Part shown: one piece after another, positions 17,095 to 26,163 of the stretch
How positions within the stretch are numbered: position 1 is the first letter of the stretch
Layout of the letters: each line of letters begins with the position of its first letter
Assembly: GCA_030144965.1 (NCBI GenBank)
Contig: JAMPUU010000026.1
Location: 372,001 to 436,000 of the forward strand
DNA length: 64,000 bases
Origin: Nitrospira sp. BO4
GTDB lineage: Bacteria > Nitrospirota > Nitrospiria > Nitrospirales > Nitrospiraceae
Direction of reading: 5' to 3'
Notes under the pieces: model-generated
What the model was told of the DNA's origin: nothing
Databases searched by the model: none
Seen by the model: only the letters and a program-made list of their open reading frames with translations
Translations under genes and position numbers: made by a program

Positions 17095-17169
17095 AAATCC
17101 ATCCCGTAGATCTATGGGATCTCACACAATTACGGCTAGAGTACGTCAACAGTATTGTGAGGCCGTCTA

Positions 17170-17541
17170 TTGGACAAAATCAGAGTACTTTTCGGAAATT
17201 ATCCGATCATGATTCCTGATGTCGTTCGACATCTTGTTGAAGAACAGGATGACATGGAAGTGGTCGGAGATTGCCGAGGGGCGATGAAAATTCTTCAGGA
17301 AACCGGTCGAGCCAAGGCTGATGTCGTCCTTCTTGCGCAGGAACACATGGATGAACCGGCGTTGTGCGGGCAATTACTGGCAGTCTATCCGGACCTGACC
17401 ATTGTGAGTGTGACACCGGATACAACGCATGTATTTACGCAGCAACTCCGCTCGTATCGGCAAAGCGTGGTCACTGAGGAGCACGTAGACATCGTGCAGA
17501 CGGTGAGAATGGCGGCCAGACAGTCGGGTGGCGAGAAATGA
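17170..17541 (+). CDS. Stand-alone degenerate receiver-like protein
   Basis: 123 residues resembling a response-regulator receiver (IRVLFGNYPIMIPDVVRHLV, DMEVVGDCRGAMKIL, DVVLLAQEHMDEP) with no output domain. The phosphoacceptor position is Ala56, and the N-terminal acidic pocket is missing, so it cannot be a normal phosphorylated receiver. TTG start at 17170 with GTGAGG eight bases upstream. It lies 37 bases before the sheath gene and probably begins the eCIS transcript. It may act as a protein-interaction partner or anti-regulator of the LuxR-type protein upstream; that is inference. Confidence 0.7.
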   Translation: MDKIRVLFGNYPIMIPDVVRHLVEEQDDMEVVGDCRGAMKILQETGRAKADVVLLAQEHMDEPALCGQLLAVYPDLTIVSVTPDTTHVFTQQLRSYRQSVVTEEHVDIVQTVRMAARQSGGEK

Positions 17542-17578
17542 ATGTGACGACGGCGCATGCTAACAAGGAGGATGAACC

Positions 17579-19969
17579 ATGCCAGTGTCAGTGAGTTACC
17601 CAGGTGTCTATATCCAGGAAGTTCCAAGCGGTGTCAGGACAATCACGGGCGTGTCCACCTCTATCGCGGCGTTTTTTGGCCGAGCGCAAAAAGGGGCCAT
17701 CAACAAGGCTGTCCGTTGTTTGAGCTATTCGGATTTCTTGCGTGAGTTTGGAGGTGGACATCCATCAAGCGAACTAGCCGCAAACGTCAACCAGTTTTTT
17801 GGAAACGGAGGGACGGATTGTTACATCGTCAGACTTGCGCACAATGCTAAAAAAGCCGACATCACACTCAAAAATGTGGCCGGCGTCCCCGCGCTGACCA
17901 TTATGGCAAAAGATGCCGGCATCTGGGGTAACAACGTCCGATTGGCGATCGACTACAACACCTCGAACCCGGAGGAGACCTTCAATCTCTATCTGACGCA
18001 AGAGGAAGGTGGCGTGGTCGTCAACAGCGAGACCTTTCTCAACCTATCCATGAATCCGGTGGCGCCCCGATATGTCGTGAATTTTGTGACTCAAAGTTCA
18101 AAATTAGTCGATGTTCAGTTGGCGACGGGCTTTGACATAAATTCCTCGGCACAAGCCGGCTATAGTGAGGGCCGCCGCGTCATGGGCGCCACGTTGACCG
18201 CCATTCGAGATGAGTTAAACGCGCTGATTTATACCCCGCCTGCGGCATCGGCCAGTCGAAAGTTTGATATCAGCGTGAATGAAGGGCCGCCTTCATCCGT
18301 CGACATGCGGACTAATAATCCCGCTGCCCTTACTGCGACGACAAAAGCTCCGCTTGAGGCTGAGATACTGGCTCGTATCACGCCGAGTCTTCCGGCCGGT
18401 GTTTCGGTCACCTGCAGCCTGGACGAAATTGATCCCGGTTCGGGGCTGAGAGTCCTTCGCATCACATCCGCAACAGGCAACAATCTCAGCGTCAAGATAC
18501 GACGGGCAAGCAGCAACGATCTGGCGGCAGCACTCATGCTCGGTATCGATCAAGGTGGAGTTGAAGCGACGCGGTTCGCCAATCATCGCCCCGTTCCAAC
18601 CGCGACATATTGTTCAGGAAACGCGAACGTCTTGGCAAAACTGCTTCAGACGGATGTGGCACACGACATCACGAAGATTACATTCGCCGGCGCCCCCGCG
18701 CCCAACGTGGTTGATTTCAACGTTCCACTCCCCAATGTGTTGCAAACTACCGGCGCTGCTGACCGGTGGTTCAAAGATGCCCTCTCGTCGGCGATTACAA
18801 ACCATTCCGATGGGGTGCGGGAAAAGCTTCAGATCATGGCGAAAACCATAAATGACAAACCCGACGCTCCGGTGACAGCCGAGGTGTGGGGATATCGAAT
18901 TGCCTTCAAGCCGAAGGTCGGGATGTTGAATACGACCTACACTGTCTCGACTGCAACCGAAAACTTAGCCGGATCATTCACGTCCAACGTCAGGCAGTAC
19001 ACCTTGGGCAACATCGGAACCGGCTCATTTCAAAATGGTGCGGGACAGATCGGACAGGATGATGACGGGACACCATTGACCGTTGCCGACTACACGGGAA
19101 GCGCATTGGATCATACGGGCTTCTATGCGCTCGATCGCGTCGATCTATTTAATCTCATGATTATTCCTCAGGACGGAGACATCGACGAAGGCGAATACCA
19201 ACAGCTCATCGGACCTGCCACGACCTATTGCGAAAGCCGCCGCGCGTTCTTGCTGATCGATGCACCTGTGAGTTGGACAAACGGCGACAAAATGGTCGCC
19301 GATGCGGCAAAGGTCAATGGGCTCCGCGCCGGCATCGTGAAGCAAAACTCGGCGATTTTCTATCCCAGAGTCAAATACAGCGATGCCGGTATTATCAAGC
19401 CGCTCGGTCCGTCCGGTGGGATAGCCGGCCTGATGGCGAGAACCGATTCGCAGCGGGGCGTGTGGAAGGCGCCGGCTGGAACCGAGGCCGATCTTCGCGG
19501 GGTCCTTGACGTCGAACTGAATATAACGGACGGAGAAAACGGCGTGCTCAATAAGCTGGGAGTCAATTGCATTCGGAAGTTTCCGAACGGAATCGTCAAT
19601 TGGGGCGCACGCACGCTCGATGGCAGCGATGATTTCGGGTCGGAGTGGAAATACATTCCAATCCGCAGATTGGCTCTGTTCCTCGAGGAATCGCTTTTCC
19701 GCGGTACGAAATGGGTTGTGTTCGAGCCGAACGATGAGCCGCTGTGGGCCAAGATCCGCATGAACATCACTGCGTTCATGATGGGTCTTTTCAGGCAAGG
19801 AGCATTTCAGGGCAGTACGCCCGACAAGGCGTTTTTCGTCAAATGCGACGGCGAAACAACGACGGCCAACGATCGCAATCTGGGCATCGTCAATATTCAG
19901 GTCGGTTTTGCACCGCTCAAACCAGCCGAGTTCGTGATCATCAGCATTCAACAGATACCGGATGTGTAA
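17579..19969 (+). CDS. eCIS contractile sheath protein (Afp2-4/Pvc2-4 family), enlarged
   Basis: Forms the outer sheath that contracts to drive the tube into a target. The N terminus (VSYPGVYIQEVPSGVRTI) and the C-terminal core (RRLALFLEESLFRGTKWVVF, then EPNDEPLWAKIRMNITAFM) are classic tail-sheath motifs. At 796 residues it is far longer than the roughly 350-480 usual for Afp/PVC sheaths; the extra length lies in the middle, about residues 120-450, and would project on the outside of the particle. Only one sheath gene is present, where Afp and PVC have three. Strong ribosome site AAGGAGG before ATG 17579. Confidence 0.93.
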   Translation: MPVSVSYPGVYIQEVPSGVRTITGVSTSIAAFFGRAQKGAINKAVRCLSYSDFLREFGGGHPSSELAANVNQFFGNGGTDCYIVRLAHNAKKADITLKNVAGVPALTIMAKDAGIWGNNVRLAIDYNTSNPEETFNLYLTQEEGGVVVNSETFLNLSMNPVAPRYVVNFVTQSSKLVDVQLATGFDINSSAQAGYSEGRRVMGATLTAIRDELNALIYTPPAASASRKFDISVNEGPPSSVDMRTNNPAALTATTKAPLEAEILARITPSLPAGVSVTCSLDEIDPGSGLRVLRITSATGNNLSVKIRRASSNDLAAALMLGIDQGGVEATRFANHRPVPTATYCSGNANVLAKLLQTDVAHDITKITFAGAPAPNVVDFNVPLPNVLQTTGAADRWFKDALSSAITNHSDGVREKLQIMAKTINDKPDAPVTAEVWGYRIAFKPKVGMLNTTYTVSTATENLAGSFTSNVRQYTLGNIGTGSFQNGAGQIGQDDDGTPLTVADYTGSALDHTGFYALDRVDLFNLMIIPQDGDIDEGEYQQLIGPATTYCESRRAFLLIDAPVSWTNGDKMVADAAKVNGLRAGIVKQNSAIFYPRVKYSDAGIIKPLGPSGGIAGLMARTDSQRGVWKAPAGTEADLRGVLDVELNITDGENGVLNKLGVNCIRKFPNGIVNWGARTLDGSDDFGSEWKYIPIRRLALFLEESLFRGTKWVVFEPNDEPLWAKIRMNITAFMMGLFRQGAFQGSTPDKAFFVKCDGETTTANDRNLGIVNIQVGFAPLKPAEFVIISIQQIPDV

Positions 19970-19988
19970 CCGCTAAAAGGAGCGAGAC

Positions 19989-20510
19989 ATGGCTAAAGGA
20001 TTCGTCAAGAACGCAAAGAGGTTCGATCCGTACAAGAATTTTAAGTTCCGGCTCGTTTGGGACGGCAAACCGGTCATGGGCATCAGTAAGGTCAGCGCGC
20101 TCAAACGCACGACCGAGGTGGTCAAGCATCGTGACGGCGGTGACAACAGTACCGACCATAAATCGCCCGGCCGCACCAGTTACGATGCGGTCAGCGTCGA
20201 GCGCGGTTTGACTCACGATCCGGAATTCGAAGCTTGGGCGAATAAGGTGCATCCGTATTCAGGAGATAGTGCGATGGATCTTGCCGCCTATAAAAAGGAT
20301 CTCACGCTCGAAATGATGAACGAAAAAGGCCACGTGGTATACAGGTATTTCCTGTACGACTGCTGGGTCAGTGAATACACGGCCATTCCCGAGTTGAACG
20401 CCAACGCCAATGCCGTGGCCATTGAATCGATGAAGATCGAGCTCGAAGGTTGGGATCGAGACAAGGACACGAAAGAACCCAATGAGGCCGACGACGTTCC
20501 ACAAGGTTAA
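19989..20510 (+). CDS. eCIS inner tube protein (Afp1/5, T4 gp19-like)
   Basis: 173 residues of the tail-tube family: FVKNAKRFDPYKNFKFRLVW, MGISKVSALKRTTEVVKHRD and SVERGLTHDPEFEAWANKV match the phage T4 gp19/Pvc1 pattern. Hexameric rings of this protein build the tube that carries cargo. Ribosome site AAAAGGAGC before the ATG, 20 bases after the sheath stop. It is the only tube gene, so no separate tube-initiator paralogue is present. Confidence 0.93.
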   Translation: MAKGFVKNAKRFDPYKNFKFRLVWDGKPVMGISKVSALKRTTEVVKHRDGGDNSTDHKSPGRTSYDAVSVERGLTHDPEFEAWANKVHPYSGDSAMDLAAYKKDLTLEMMNEKGHVVYRYFLYDCWVSEYTAIPELNANANAVAIESMKIELEGWDRDKDTKEPNEADDVPQG

Positions 20511-20526
20511 CTGCTAAGACGAGAAC

Positions 20527-21360
20527 ATGAATATTGAGGTCGGGACAGAGGATGTGATCCCGTTGCCGTCGTTTACCACGTCATCTTCCGTGGCATGGTT
20601 CAAAGGTGGCGCAGGATTCCGGAGATTTGGGAAATGCGAGACTGATCTCGCCGTGGATTTCTCAGTGCCGAACCGGGCGGCTCTTGCTACGCGTCTGCTT
20701 GAGTTGTGCGCCGTTGATTCCGAACGTCTGCTTCCGCCCAGACATTTCATCGAGCTTTCAATCGGTAAGCGGATCGAATGCCTTCTTTTACTCGCAGCCG
20801 GAGGGTGGGATAAGGCCTTGAGTTTGGTGTTCAAATGTCAGGGATGCGGCGAGGAGCTTGAACTGGAGCTCACCTTCGAGGAGCTTTCTGAAGTTCAGCG
20901 TGAGGCGGACAAAATTGAAACAATCGGCGTCGACCTGGAGGGGAGGCGAATCGAATTTCGCAAGCCCACAGGCCGTGACCAAGAAGTCTGGGCAAGGACC
21001 GTATTCCCTGATGAACAGAATGCGGCAGCGAGCATGATCAGTTCTCTGGCCGTCACGCCGGATTTCCAGACAGCTCTTGGAACGGCTTCGGTGAGTGAGA
21101 TCGAAAGGATGTTTGATGACGCCGACCCACTCGTGAATTTTAGTTGTCGGGTGAGTTGCGGGGAATGCGACAGGCTCAATGGTTATCGGGTCGATCTGAT
21201 GGAGACCGCGCTCGCTATGCTGAGCCGAATGCAAACCCAGTTGATTCATGCGATTCATAGAATGGCATCGCATTATCACTGGAGCGAGGCAGACGTGCTC
21301 GCTGTTCCCGAATGGCGACGGCAACAGTACCTGCAGCTGATTGGGGCCACGAAGAAATGA
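20527..21360 (+). CDS. Zinc-ribbon baseplate-type protein (T4 hub/baseplate-like)
   Basis: 277 residues. Two CxxC pairs, FKCQGCGEELE near residue 100 and VSCGECDRL near 217, plausibly bind one zinc. The rest (PTGRDQEVWARTVFPD, EIERMFDDADPLVNFSC) resembles the T4-type baseplate proteins found after the tube gene in many eCIS and related clusters. Its exact role, assembly factor or hub component, is uncertain. Stop and next start overlap as ATGA. Confidence 0.7.
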   Translation: MNIEVGTEDVIPLPSFTTSSSVAWFKGGAGFRRFGKCETDLAVDFSVPNRAALATRLLELCAVDSERLLPPRHFIELSIGKRIECLLLLAAGGWDKALSLVFKCQGCGEELELELTFEELSEVQREADKIETIGVDLEGRRIEFRKPTGRDQEVWARTVFPDEQNAAASMISSLAVTPDFQTALGTASVSEIERMFDDADPLVNFSCRVSCGECDRLNGYRVDLMETALAMLSRMQTQLIHAIHRMASHYHWSEADVLAVPEWRRQQYLQLIGATKK

Positions 21361-22298
21361 GCGGATATTTTTCACACATGGCCAGACAAAGCGGCCTCCG
21401 ATTTGTGGAACCGAGACCGTCATCAGCTGGAACCGTGACCCATGGAGCTCACCCTCGCTCGTCACAAGTTTTGCCTAGCGACGTAGAAGAGGTTGTAGAG
21501 GTCCCATCAAATCTGGAGACGAACAATGCCATGTCGTCGAAAACCGATCATGCTCCAAAAGCATTATCCAAAATCGAAAGTACAGCGGTGAGGAAGCGAG
21601 CAGAGGGCTTGGCCTTGTCTGATAGATCCCAAGCTATGGTCGACCCTTCGGAGATTCATGATCTTATCCGCGAAGAGGTTCCGACAGTTCGATTCGGCGG
21701 AGACACCACGTCAAAGGCGGAGGTTCAGACGGATGATTCCAGGCCAAGTCGGCATGTTGAAGAACGGGCTATTGCCGGTGAACATTCCGAGACCGTCCAT
21801 GAATTAAGGACAAATGAATCTGTCACTGCAGTCTCGCCTGAACAACCGCAGGGGATCAAACATTTCCGAAGGATAGCCGAGATCATCGATGGAAGTGCGA
21901 TGGAACCTGCCGAAGTGCAAGCGGTTCTTTTGCAAGAAATTCAAGAATGGATTGCGGCGGGACCGGTGACACCTGAAAAGTCCGGGGTTATGAAAGAGGC
22001 GAATCAAGCATCGTCGCCGGGAAAACAACGTGAAGTTGCGCAACCGTGGGAGTCCGAGCCCGGTGTGGTTCGTATCGGGAGAACAGAGAGGCCGGAATTG
22101 AGATCTCACGATCAGCCCACGAAAGCGATACCCGACATTCAGGAACAGGTGCTTGATCTTTCAATTGGAACGATCAGCGTGGTGATAGAGGACGACAAGA
22201 AACCGATTCAGCTTGTTCCTACGCGGCGGAGTGAATCCGGTCAAGGCAAGAGAGCATCAAGACTTTCTCTATCACGGCTAAGCCGGCATTACATCTAG
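21357..22298 (+). CDS. Largely disordered eCIS-associated protein
   Basis: 313 residues from ATG 21357, which overlaps the previous stop (ATGA). A short conserved-looking head (SGYFSHMARQSGLRFVEPR) and tail (LDLSIGTISVVIEDD) flank about 230 residues rich in Glu, Ser, Arg and Pro with almost no hydrophobic core. This head-linker-tail layout recurs in proteins at this position of other eCIS loci. It may be a flexible linker between baseplate and tube cap, or the cluster's stand-in for a tape measure, which is otherwise missing. No enzymatic motif. A dispersed repeat starts at the base after its stop. Confidence 0.7.
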   Translation: MSGYFSHMARQSGLRFVEPRPSSAGTVTHGAHPRSSQVLPSDVEEVVEVPSNLETNNAMSSKTDHAPKALSKIESTAVRKRAEGLALSDRSQAMVDPSEIHDLIREEVPTVRFGGDTTSKAEVQTDDSRPSRHVEERAIAGEHSETVHELRTNESVTAVSPEQPQGIKHFRRIAEIIDGSAMEPAEVQAVLLQEIQEWIAAGPVTPEKSGVMKEANQASSPGKQREVAQPWESEPGVVRIGRTERPELRSHDQPTKAIPDIQEQVLDLSIGTISVVIEDDKKPIQLVPTRRSESGQGKRASRLSLSRLSRHYI

Positions 22299-22422
22299 CA
22301 GTATGTTGAAAAAGTTCGCCAGCTTTGTGCTCGCGTCGCTTAGAGGCTCAACGTACGGCCCAGAGTACGCTTCGCCGCTTCGCTCGCTGCGGCCGCGCTG
22401 GACGACCTTTTTGAACATCCTG
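22299..22422. repeat. Dispersed repeat with terminal inverted repeats, copy B
   Basis: About 124 bp, related to 2098-2264 at both ends (CAGTATGTTGAAA and TTTTTGAACATCCTG; CTCGCTGCGGCC; TTAGAGGCTCAACGTAC). It starts directly after a TAG stop codon, like copy A, and sits inside the eCIS operon, so it must be transcribed through or reduce expression of downstream genes. Confidence 0.75.
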
Positions 22423-22509
22423 CGGGGTATTCCGAACCCATTGGCGAGCAGGGAGCCCCTGCGCTTTTCGAAACGTTTAAAAGATTGTTCAACAGCCCGC
22501 TAGAGAATA

Positions 22510-23721
22510 ATGGCGCTCGCAGATACCACCAATGCCATCGGCGCGGTCACTGAAATGCTGCAGCTGCGGCTTCAGGCCCTGAGTGGCTCGACCCTCGTCA
22601 CCATCGGCAAACCTGAAGAGTCAGATGACGCCACGCCCCATCTGAACCTCTTTCTGTATCAGATCGAGTTTGACCCCTTCCTAAAGAACATTCCGCTCAA
22701 CGAAGGTGAAAAACCGCCGTTGTGGATGGTGCTGAAGTATTTGCTGACGGCCTATTCAGCCCAGGATGTGAGCGACACGATTATTGCGCATCAGAGACTC
22801 GGTGGAGCGATTAAGGCGCTGAACCGGAACGACTTGATCGATATCGGAGTGAACACCACGATCAGCAAAGCGCTCAGTCCGAATCCTCAAGAATTGCACG
22901 TCACGTTTGACGAGAGTAATTCGGATCTGTTGGCAAAGCTCATGCAGGGAACCGATGAAAAATACAGGCTCTCGATTTGTTTTCAAGTGCGCCCGGTGAT
23001 GATCGCAGCAGCGGAACCTGGCGATTACTCGCTGTTGGTCGGTATCGATTACACGCAGCCACCCGCGACGCTGGCCGATCCGTATGTCGGCATCGATACC
23101 ATTCCATCCATGGGAGCGCACATTGATCAAATTGTCCCTGTTGGTTTTGAAGTGGGTGAAGAGGTCACGATACAAGGCACAGACCTGCACTTGGCGAATC
23201 TGTCGGTCATGCTCGGAACGGTCGAATTGGCCGTTACGATGCAACGACCGGATCAGCTCAAGTTCAAGGTGGATGCCGCGATCATCGGTACGAGTGGGAT
23301 TTCTGCCGGAAGTCATCCCGTCACTGTCGTCCAAACCCTCCCGGGGACGGGAAAAAAGAGAAAGAGCAACGCCGTAATCGGCAATCTCGTGCCCACCCTG
23401 CAATTTGTGGTCACGGTACCCCCCGGTACGGTGACGGTCAACGGCGGACCACCTCGGACAGCCTTTGCCACGATCGATCTGACGGGCCTGCTCTTGGGTA
23501 CGGATGGCGATGATGTAATTGCCGCATTCTACCGAAATGGCAGCGTCGCTCGGATGTTTGATGTGTTTACGATTCCACCGGGTCCGCCGCCACCACAGAC
23601 CAAGCGTCGCCTCACAATGGCCAACAGCGATGCCATTCCCGTAGGCGATTACAACCTGGTGGTGATCGTCAACGGACAGCAAGCTCCCCAGAGCCCATTG
23701 ATTCACATGGATAGTCCATGA
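22510..23721 (+). CDS. eCIS tube terminator/cap protein (DUF4255, Pvc16/Afp16-like)
   Basis: 403 residues. The N-terminal 190 residues are the DUF4255 domain (ATPHLNLFLYQIEFDPFLKN, LKYLLTAYSAQD, AHQRLGGAIKALN), which in Afp/PVC caps the tube and stops polymerisation. The C-terminal half contains IPT/TIG-like beta domains (VPVGFEVGEEVTIQGTDL, GSHPVTVVQTLPG) not present in the short Afp16, which could decorate the distal end. Weak ribosome site. The stop overlaps the ATPase start by four bases. Confidence 0.88.
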   Translation: MALADTTNAIGAVTEMLQLRLQALSGSTLVTIGKPEESDDATPHLNLFLYQIEFDPFLKNIPLNEGEKPPLWMVLKYLLTAYSAQDVSDTIIAHQRLGGAIKALNRNDLIDIGVNTTISKALSPNPQELHVTFDESNSDLLAKLMQGTDEKYRLSICFQVRPVMIAAAEPGDYSLLVGIDYTQPPATLADPYVGIDTIPSMGAHIDQIVPVGFEVGEEVTIQGTDLHLANLSVMLGTVELAVTMQRPDQLKFKVDAAIIGTSGISAGSHPVTVVQTLPGTGKKRKSNAVIGNLVPTLQFVVTVPPGTVTVNGGPPRTAFATIDLTGLLLGTDGDDVIAAFYRNGSVARMFDVFTIPPGPPPPQTKRRLTMANSDAIPVGDYNLVVIVNGQQAPQSPLIHMDSP

Positions 23722-25877
23722 ACGTGGAATCGGCAAGAACAGAGCCCATTGTGTTCACGCCAAATTTGCGGGCTCGTGATGAGTTGGCGAATTATTGGAT
23801 GCGCCAAGCCACACTCCGTCTGCGGCGCGAAATAGCCTGGCTGTGGCACGAACGGGGCGCCGGCGCATCTCCACAATTGGGTGAATTGCCGCCGATGATC
23901 GACCGCGCGTCGGTTTCACTCGATCTGTCGCGTCACTGGGACGAAAAGCGGAGATTTTATGCAAGCCACGTCGCGGCAAAATATTTGACCGAACAACTGA
24001 GTATTCCGCCCCCGAGAATTGATCAATCGGTTCGCGGGTCTTTCGGATGGGTTCTTCATGAACTCTCGCTTGACGATGTCTCGGCATTGACGCTTGCCAT
24101 GGGGCTCGCCTCGGCCTTCGACGCGAGTTTCGGAGCCGTTATCGCATCCTGCCTGAACGACCCGTCTCGCATTTATCCAAACCTCATGCTGATACAGCGA
24201 TTGTGGGATGACCCGGAAGAAGCGCAAACGCTTTCCGATCCCATGCACCCGCTGTTTGCGATGGGGTTGCTCCGTCGAGTCTCGTCCGTCCAGCGGCCAT
24301 ATGCGGACACCCTTTGGGAGCAGCCTCTCTCGGTGCCGTGGTTGGTGGCACGTTCGATGCTCGATGGAGCAGAAACCGGTTCGACGAGTTTAAAGCTGGT
24401 CGACCCGACGAAAGAGAGGCATGGTGAGCTCACGAAGGCTGAAACATTGATCGCCTATCGTGTGCGTGCGGACATGCCGCAGAGACTGCGCGTCATACCA
24501 TTGCTTGGAAACCGTCGTTCGGCTTACCGCCAGACCGCGATCGATATCGCTCTGCTGGCAGAGCAGAAACTGTGGGAATACAAGGGCGATCCAACCTTGC
24601 TCGGTAATGAAGACTATTTCGCGATGCTGATGTGTTTCGCATGGCTGACCGGGCACAGTCTGTTGGTCCAGCATGAGTTGTTTGATGGAACGGAAGCTCG
24701 GCGCGTGCGTAACGAAGGACTGCCGCTCGTATCGGTTCCTATCGTACTGTTCCTGTCGATAGCCGATCGGAGGCAGATCGCGCATCTCGATCCCGCACTG
24801 TTGTTGCCTTTTGTGAAAGTTCCTGCGCTTGGCTATGAAGGCCGGCTTGCGGCCTGGATGGAAGGTTTTGGCCAAGATGCCAAACAGTATGAACCTATTC
24901 TGAAGGAGATGGCTCGCCGGTTTCGTTATGAGAAGGATACGATCCATGACATCTGTGCCGAGCTAAGGGCGCAACCAGAACCGCTGAAAGACGATGATTT
25001 TATCGAGGCCTGCCGTGCCGAACTGAGCGTGGACATGGGTGAACTGGCGGCCTATGTCGAACCGCGCTTTCCCGACGAGAAGCTCATCCTCCCGAATAAA
25101 CAGGCGATTCAGTTTGAAGAGCAGTTGGCTGCGATGCAGGCCCTGACCAAGGTGCATTACGACTGGGGGACCGCCCGTGCTTGGAACGAAGGCGGTATTA
25201 CCGTGCTGTTTTCTGGACCCCCGGGAACCGGAAAAACAATGGCAGCCGAGATCTTGGCCTATCGGCTCAAACTTCCGATGTACCGCATCGATCTTTCACA
25301 GGTGGTCAATAAGTACATAGGCGAGACGGAAAAAAACTTGAAACGCATCTTTGACGCCGCGGATGTCTCGGACATGCTGTTGTTCTTCGATGAGGCCGAT
25401 GCGCTCTTTGGCAAACGCATAGAAGCCAATGATGCTCGGGATCGCTACGCCAATCTGGAAGTCAGTTATCTGTTGGAAAGAATGGAGCGCTTCAAAGGGC
25501 TGGCGGTTTTGGCGACGAACCGAAAGAGCGACTTGGATCAAGCTTTCTTGCGGCGTATCCGCCATATCATCGAGTTTCCGGTTCCGGACGAGATCCAACG
25601 AGCCGCCATTTGGCAACAGGTGATACCGGCCTCCGTCGCGGCAAATTCACGCATCGATATCGCCTTCCTGGCACGACAGTTTCCACTTTCCGGGGGGCAC
25701 ATCCGTTCCATCGTATTCAATGCCTGCCTGCAGTCGGCGTACGCCGGTAACGGACATAAAGAACTGTTTATGAAAGATGTCCTCGTTGCCGTCAAACGCG
25801 AATACGACAAGATGAACCGCGCCTTGAGCCTCGAACAACTGGGGCCATATGTACACGATATCGTCAAACTCGAGTAA
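23718..25877 (+). CDS. eCIS AAA+ ATPase (Pvc15/Afp15-like)
   Basis: 719 residues. The C-terminal AAA+ domain has Walker A SGPPGTGKTMAAE at about 499-511, Walker B LLFFDEADALFG at about 553-564, and sensor/arginine-finger region VLATNRKSDLDQAFLRRIR. The long N-terminal helical part (about 1-470) is typical of the eCIS ATPase and unlike ClpV of T6SS. In related systems it is needed to assemble particles or load cargo, so it is a candidate reader of the cargo N-terminal module. Overlaps the cap gene. Confidence 0.92.
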   Translation: MNVESARTEPIVFTPNLRARDELANYWMRQATLRLRREIAWLWHERGAGASPQLGELPPMIDRASVSLDLSRHWDEKRRFYASHVAAKYLTEQLSIPPPRIDQSVRGSFGWVLHELSLDDVSALTLAMGLASAFDASFGAVIASCLNDPSRIYPNLMLIQRLWDDPEEAQTLSDPMHPLFAMGLLRRVSSVQRPYADTLWEQPLSVPWLVARSMLDGAETGSTSLKLVDPTKERHGELTKAETLIAYRVRADMPQRLRVIPLLGNRRSAYRQTAIDIALLAEQKLWEYKGDPTLLGNEDYFAMLMCFAWLTGHSLLVQHELFDGTEARRVRNEGLPLVSVPIVLFLSIADRRQIAHLDPALLLPFVKVPALGYEGRLAAWMEGFGQDAKQYEPILKEMARRFRYEKDTIHDICAELRAQPEPLKDDDFIEACRAELSVDMGELAAYVEPRFPDEKLILPNKQAIQFEEQLAAMQALTKVHYDWGTARAWNEGGITVLFSGPPGTGKTMAAEILAYRLKLPMYRIDLSQVVNKYIGETEKNLKRIFDAADVSDMLLFFDEADALFGKRIEANDARDRYANLEVSYLLERMERFKGLAVLATNRKSDLDQAFLRRIRHIIEFPVPDEIQRAAIWQQVIPASVAANSRIDIAFLARQFPLSGGHIRSIVFNACLQSAYAGNGHKELFMKDVLVAVKREYDKMNRALSLEQLGPYVHDIVKLE

Positions 25878-25880
25878 TCC

Positions 25881-26159
25881 ATGACCAAGCGAAGAATTCA
25901 TATATCCAACTTAACCGTGCGGCTTCCCCGAAGCGCAGGCCACCTGATGAGTGATCCGAGGAAGCTTGCCTCAGACGTTGGCCAGGAGATTGTGAAACAT
26001 ATCGCCGAAGCAACTCAGGGGCATTCGGGAACGCTCAGGATCGATCGTCTGTCTTCTGGAAAGATTAGGATCGGCAGGCATGCGGGCGCGATGCACACAC
26101 AGATTGGAAAGCAAGTGGCCTCAACAGTCATGAAGATTCTCGATGGAGGCGAAAGGTAA
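25881..26159 (+). CDS. Small conserved eCIS protein
   Basis: 92 residues, basic and probably alpha/beta: RIHISNLTVRLPRSAGHLM, then SDVGQEIVKHIAEAT, then LRIDRLSSGKIRIG. Similar short proteins with an IHI..L.LRLP start sit between the ATPase and the tube-adapter gene in many eCIS loci. Function unknown. It begins three bases after the ATPase stop. Its stop lies just before the next start. Confidence 0.75.
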   Translation: MTKRRIHISNLTVRLPRSAGHLMSDPRKLASDVGQEIVKHIAEATQGHSGTLRIDRLSSGKIRIGRHAGAMHTQIGKQVASTVMKILDGGER

Positions 26160-26163
26160 TTCT

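Noticed and set aside
26143-26163. Upstream ATG for the tube-adapter gene
   Set aside because: It lies inside the preceding gene; ATG 26164 has a good ribosome site and gives a start that fits the family.
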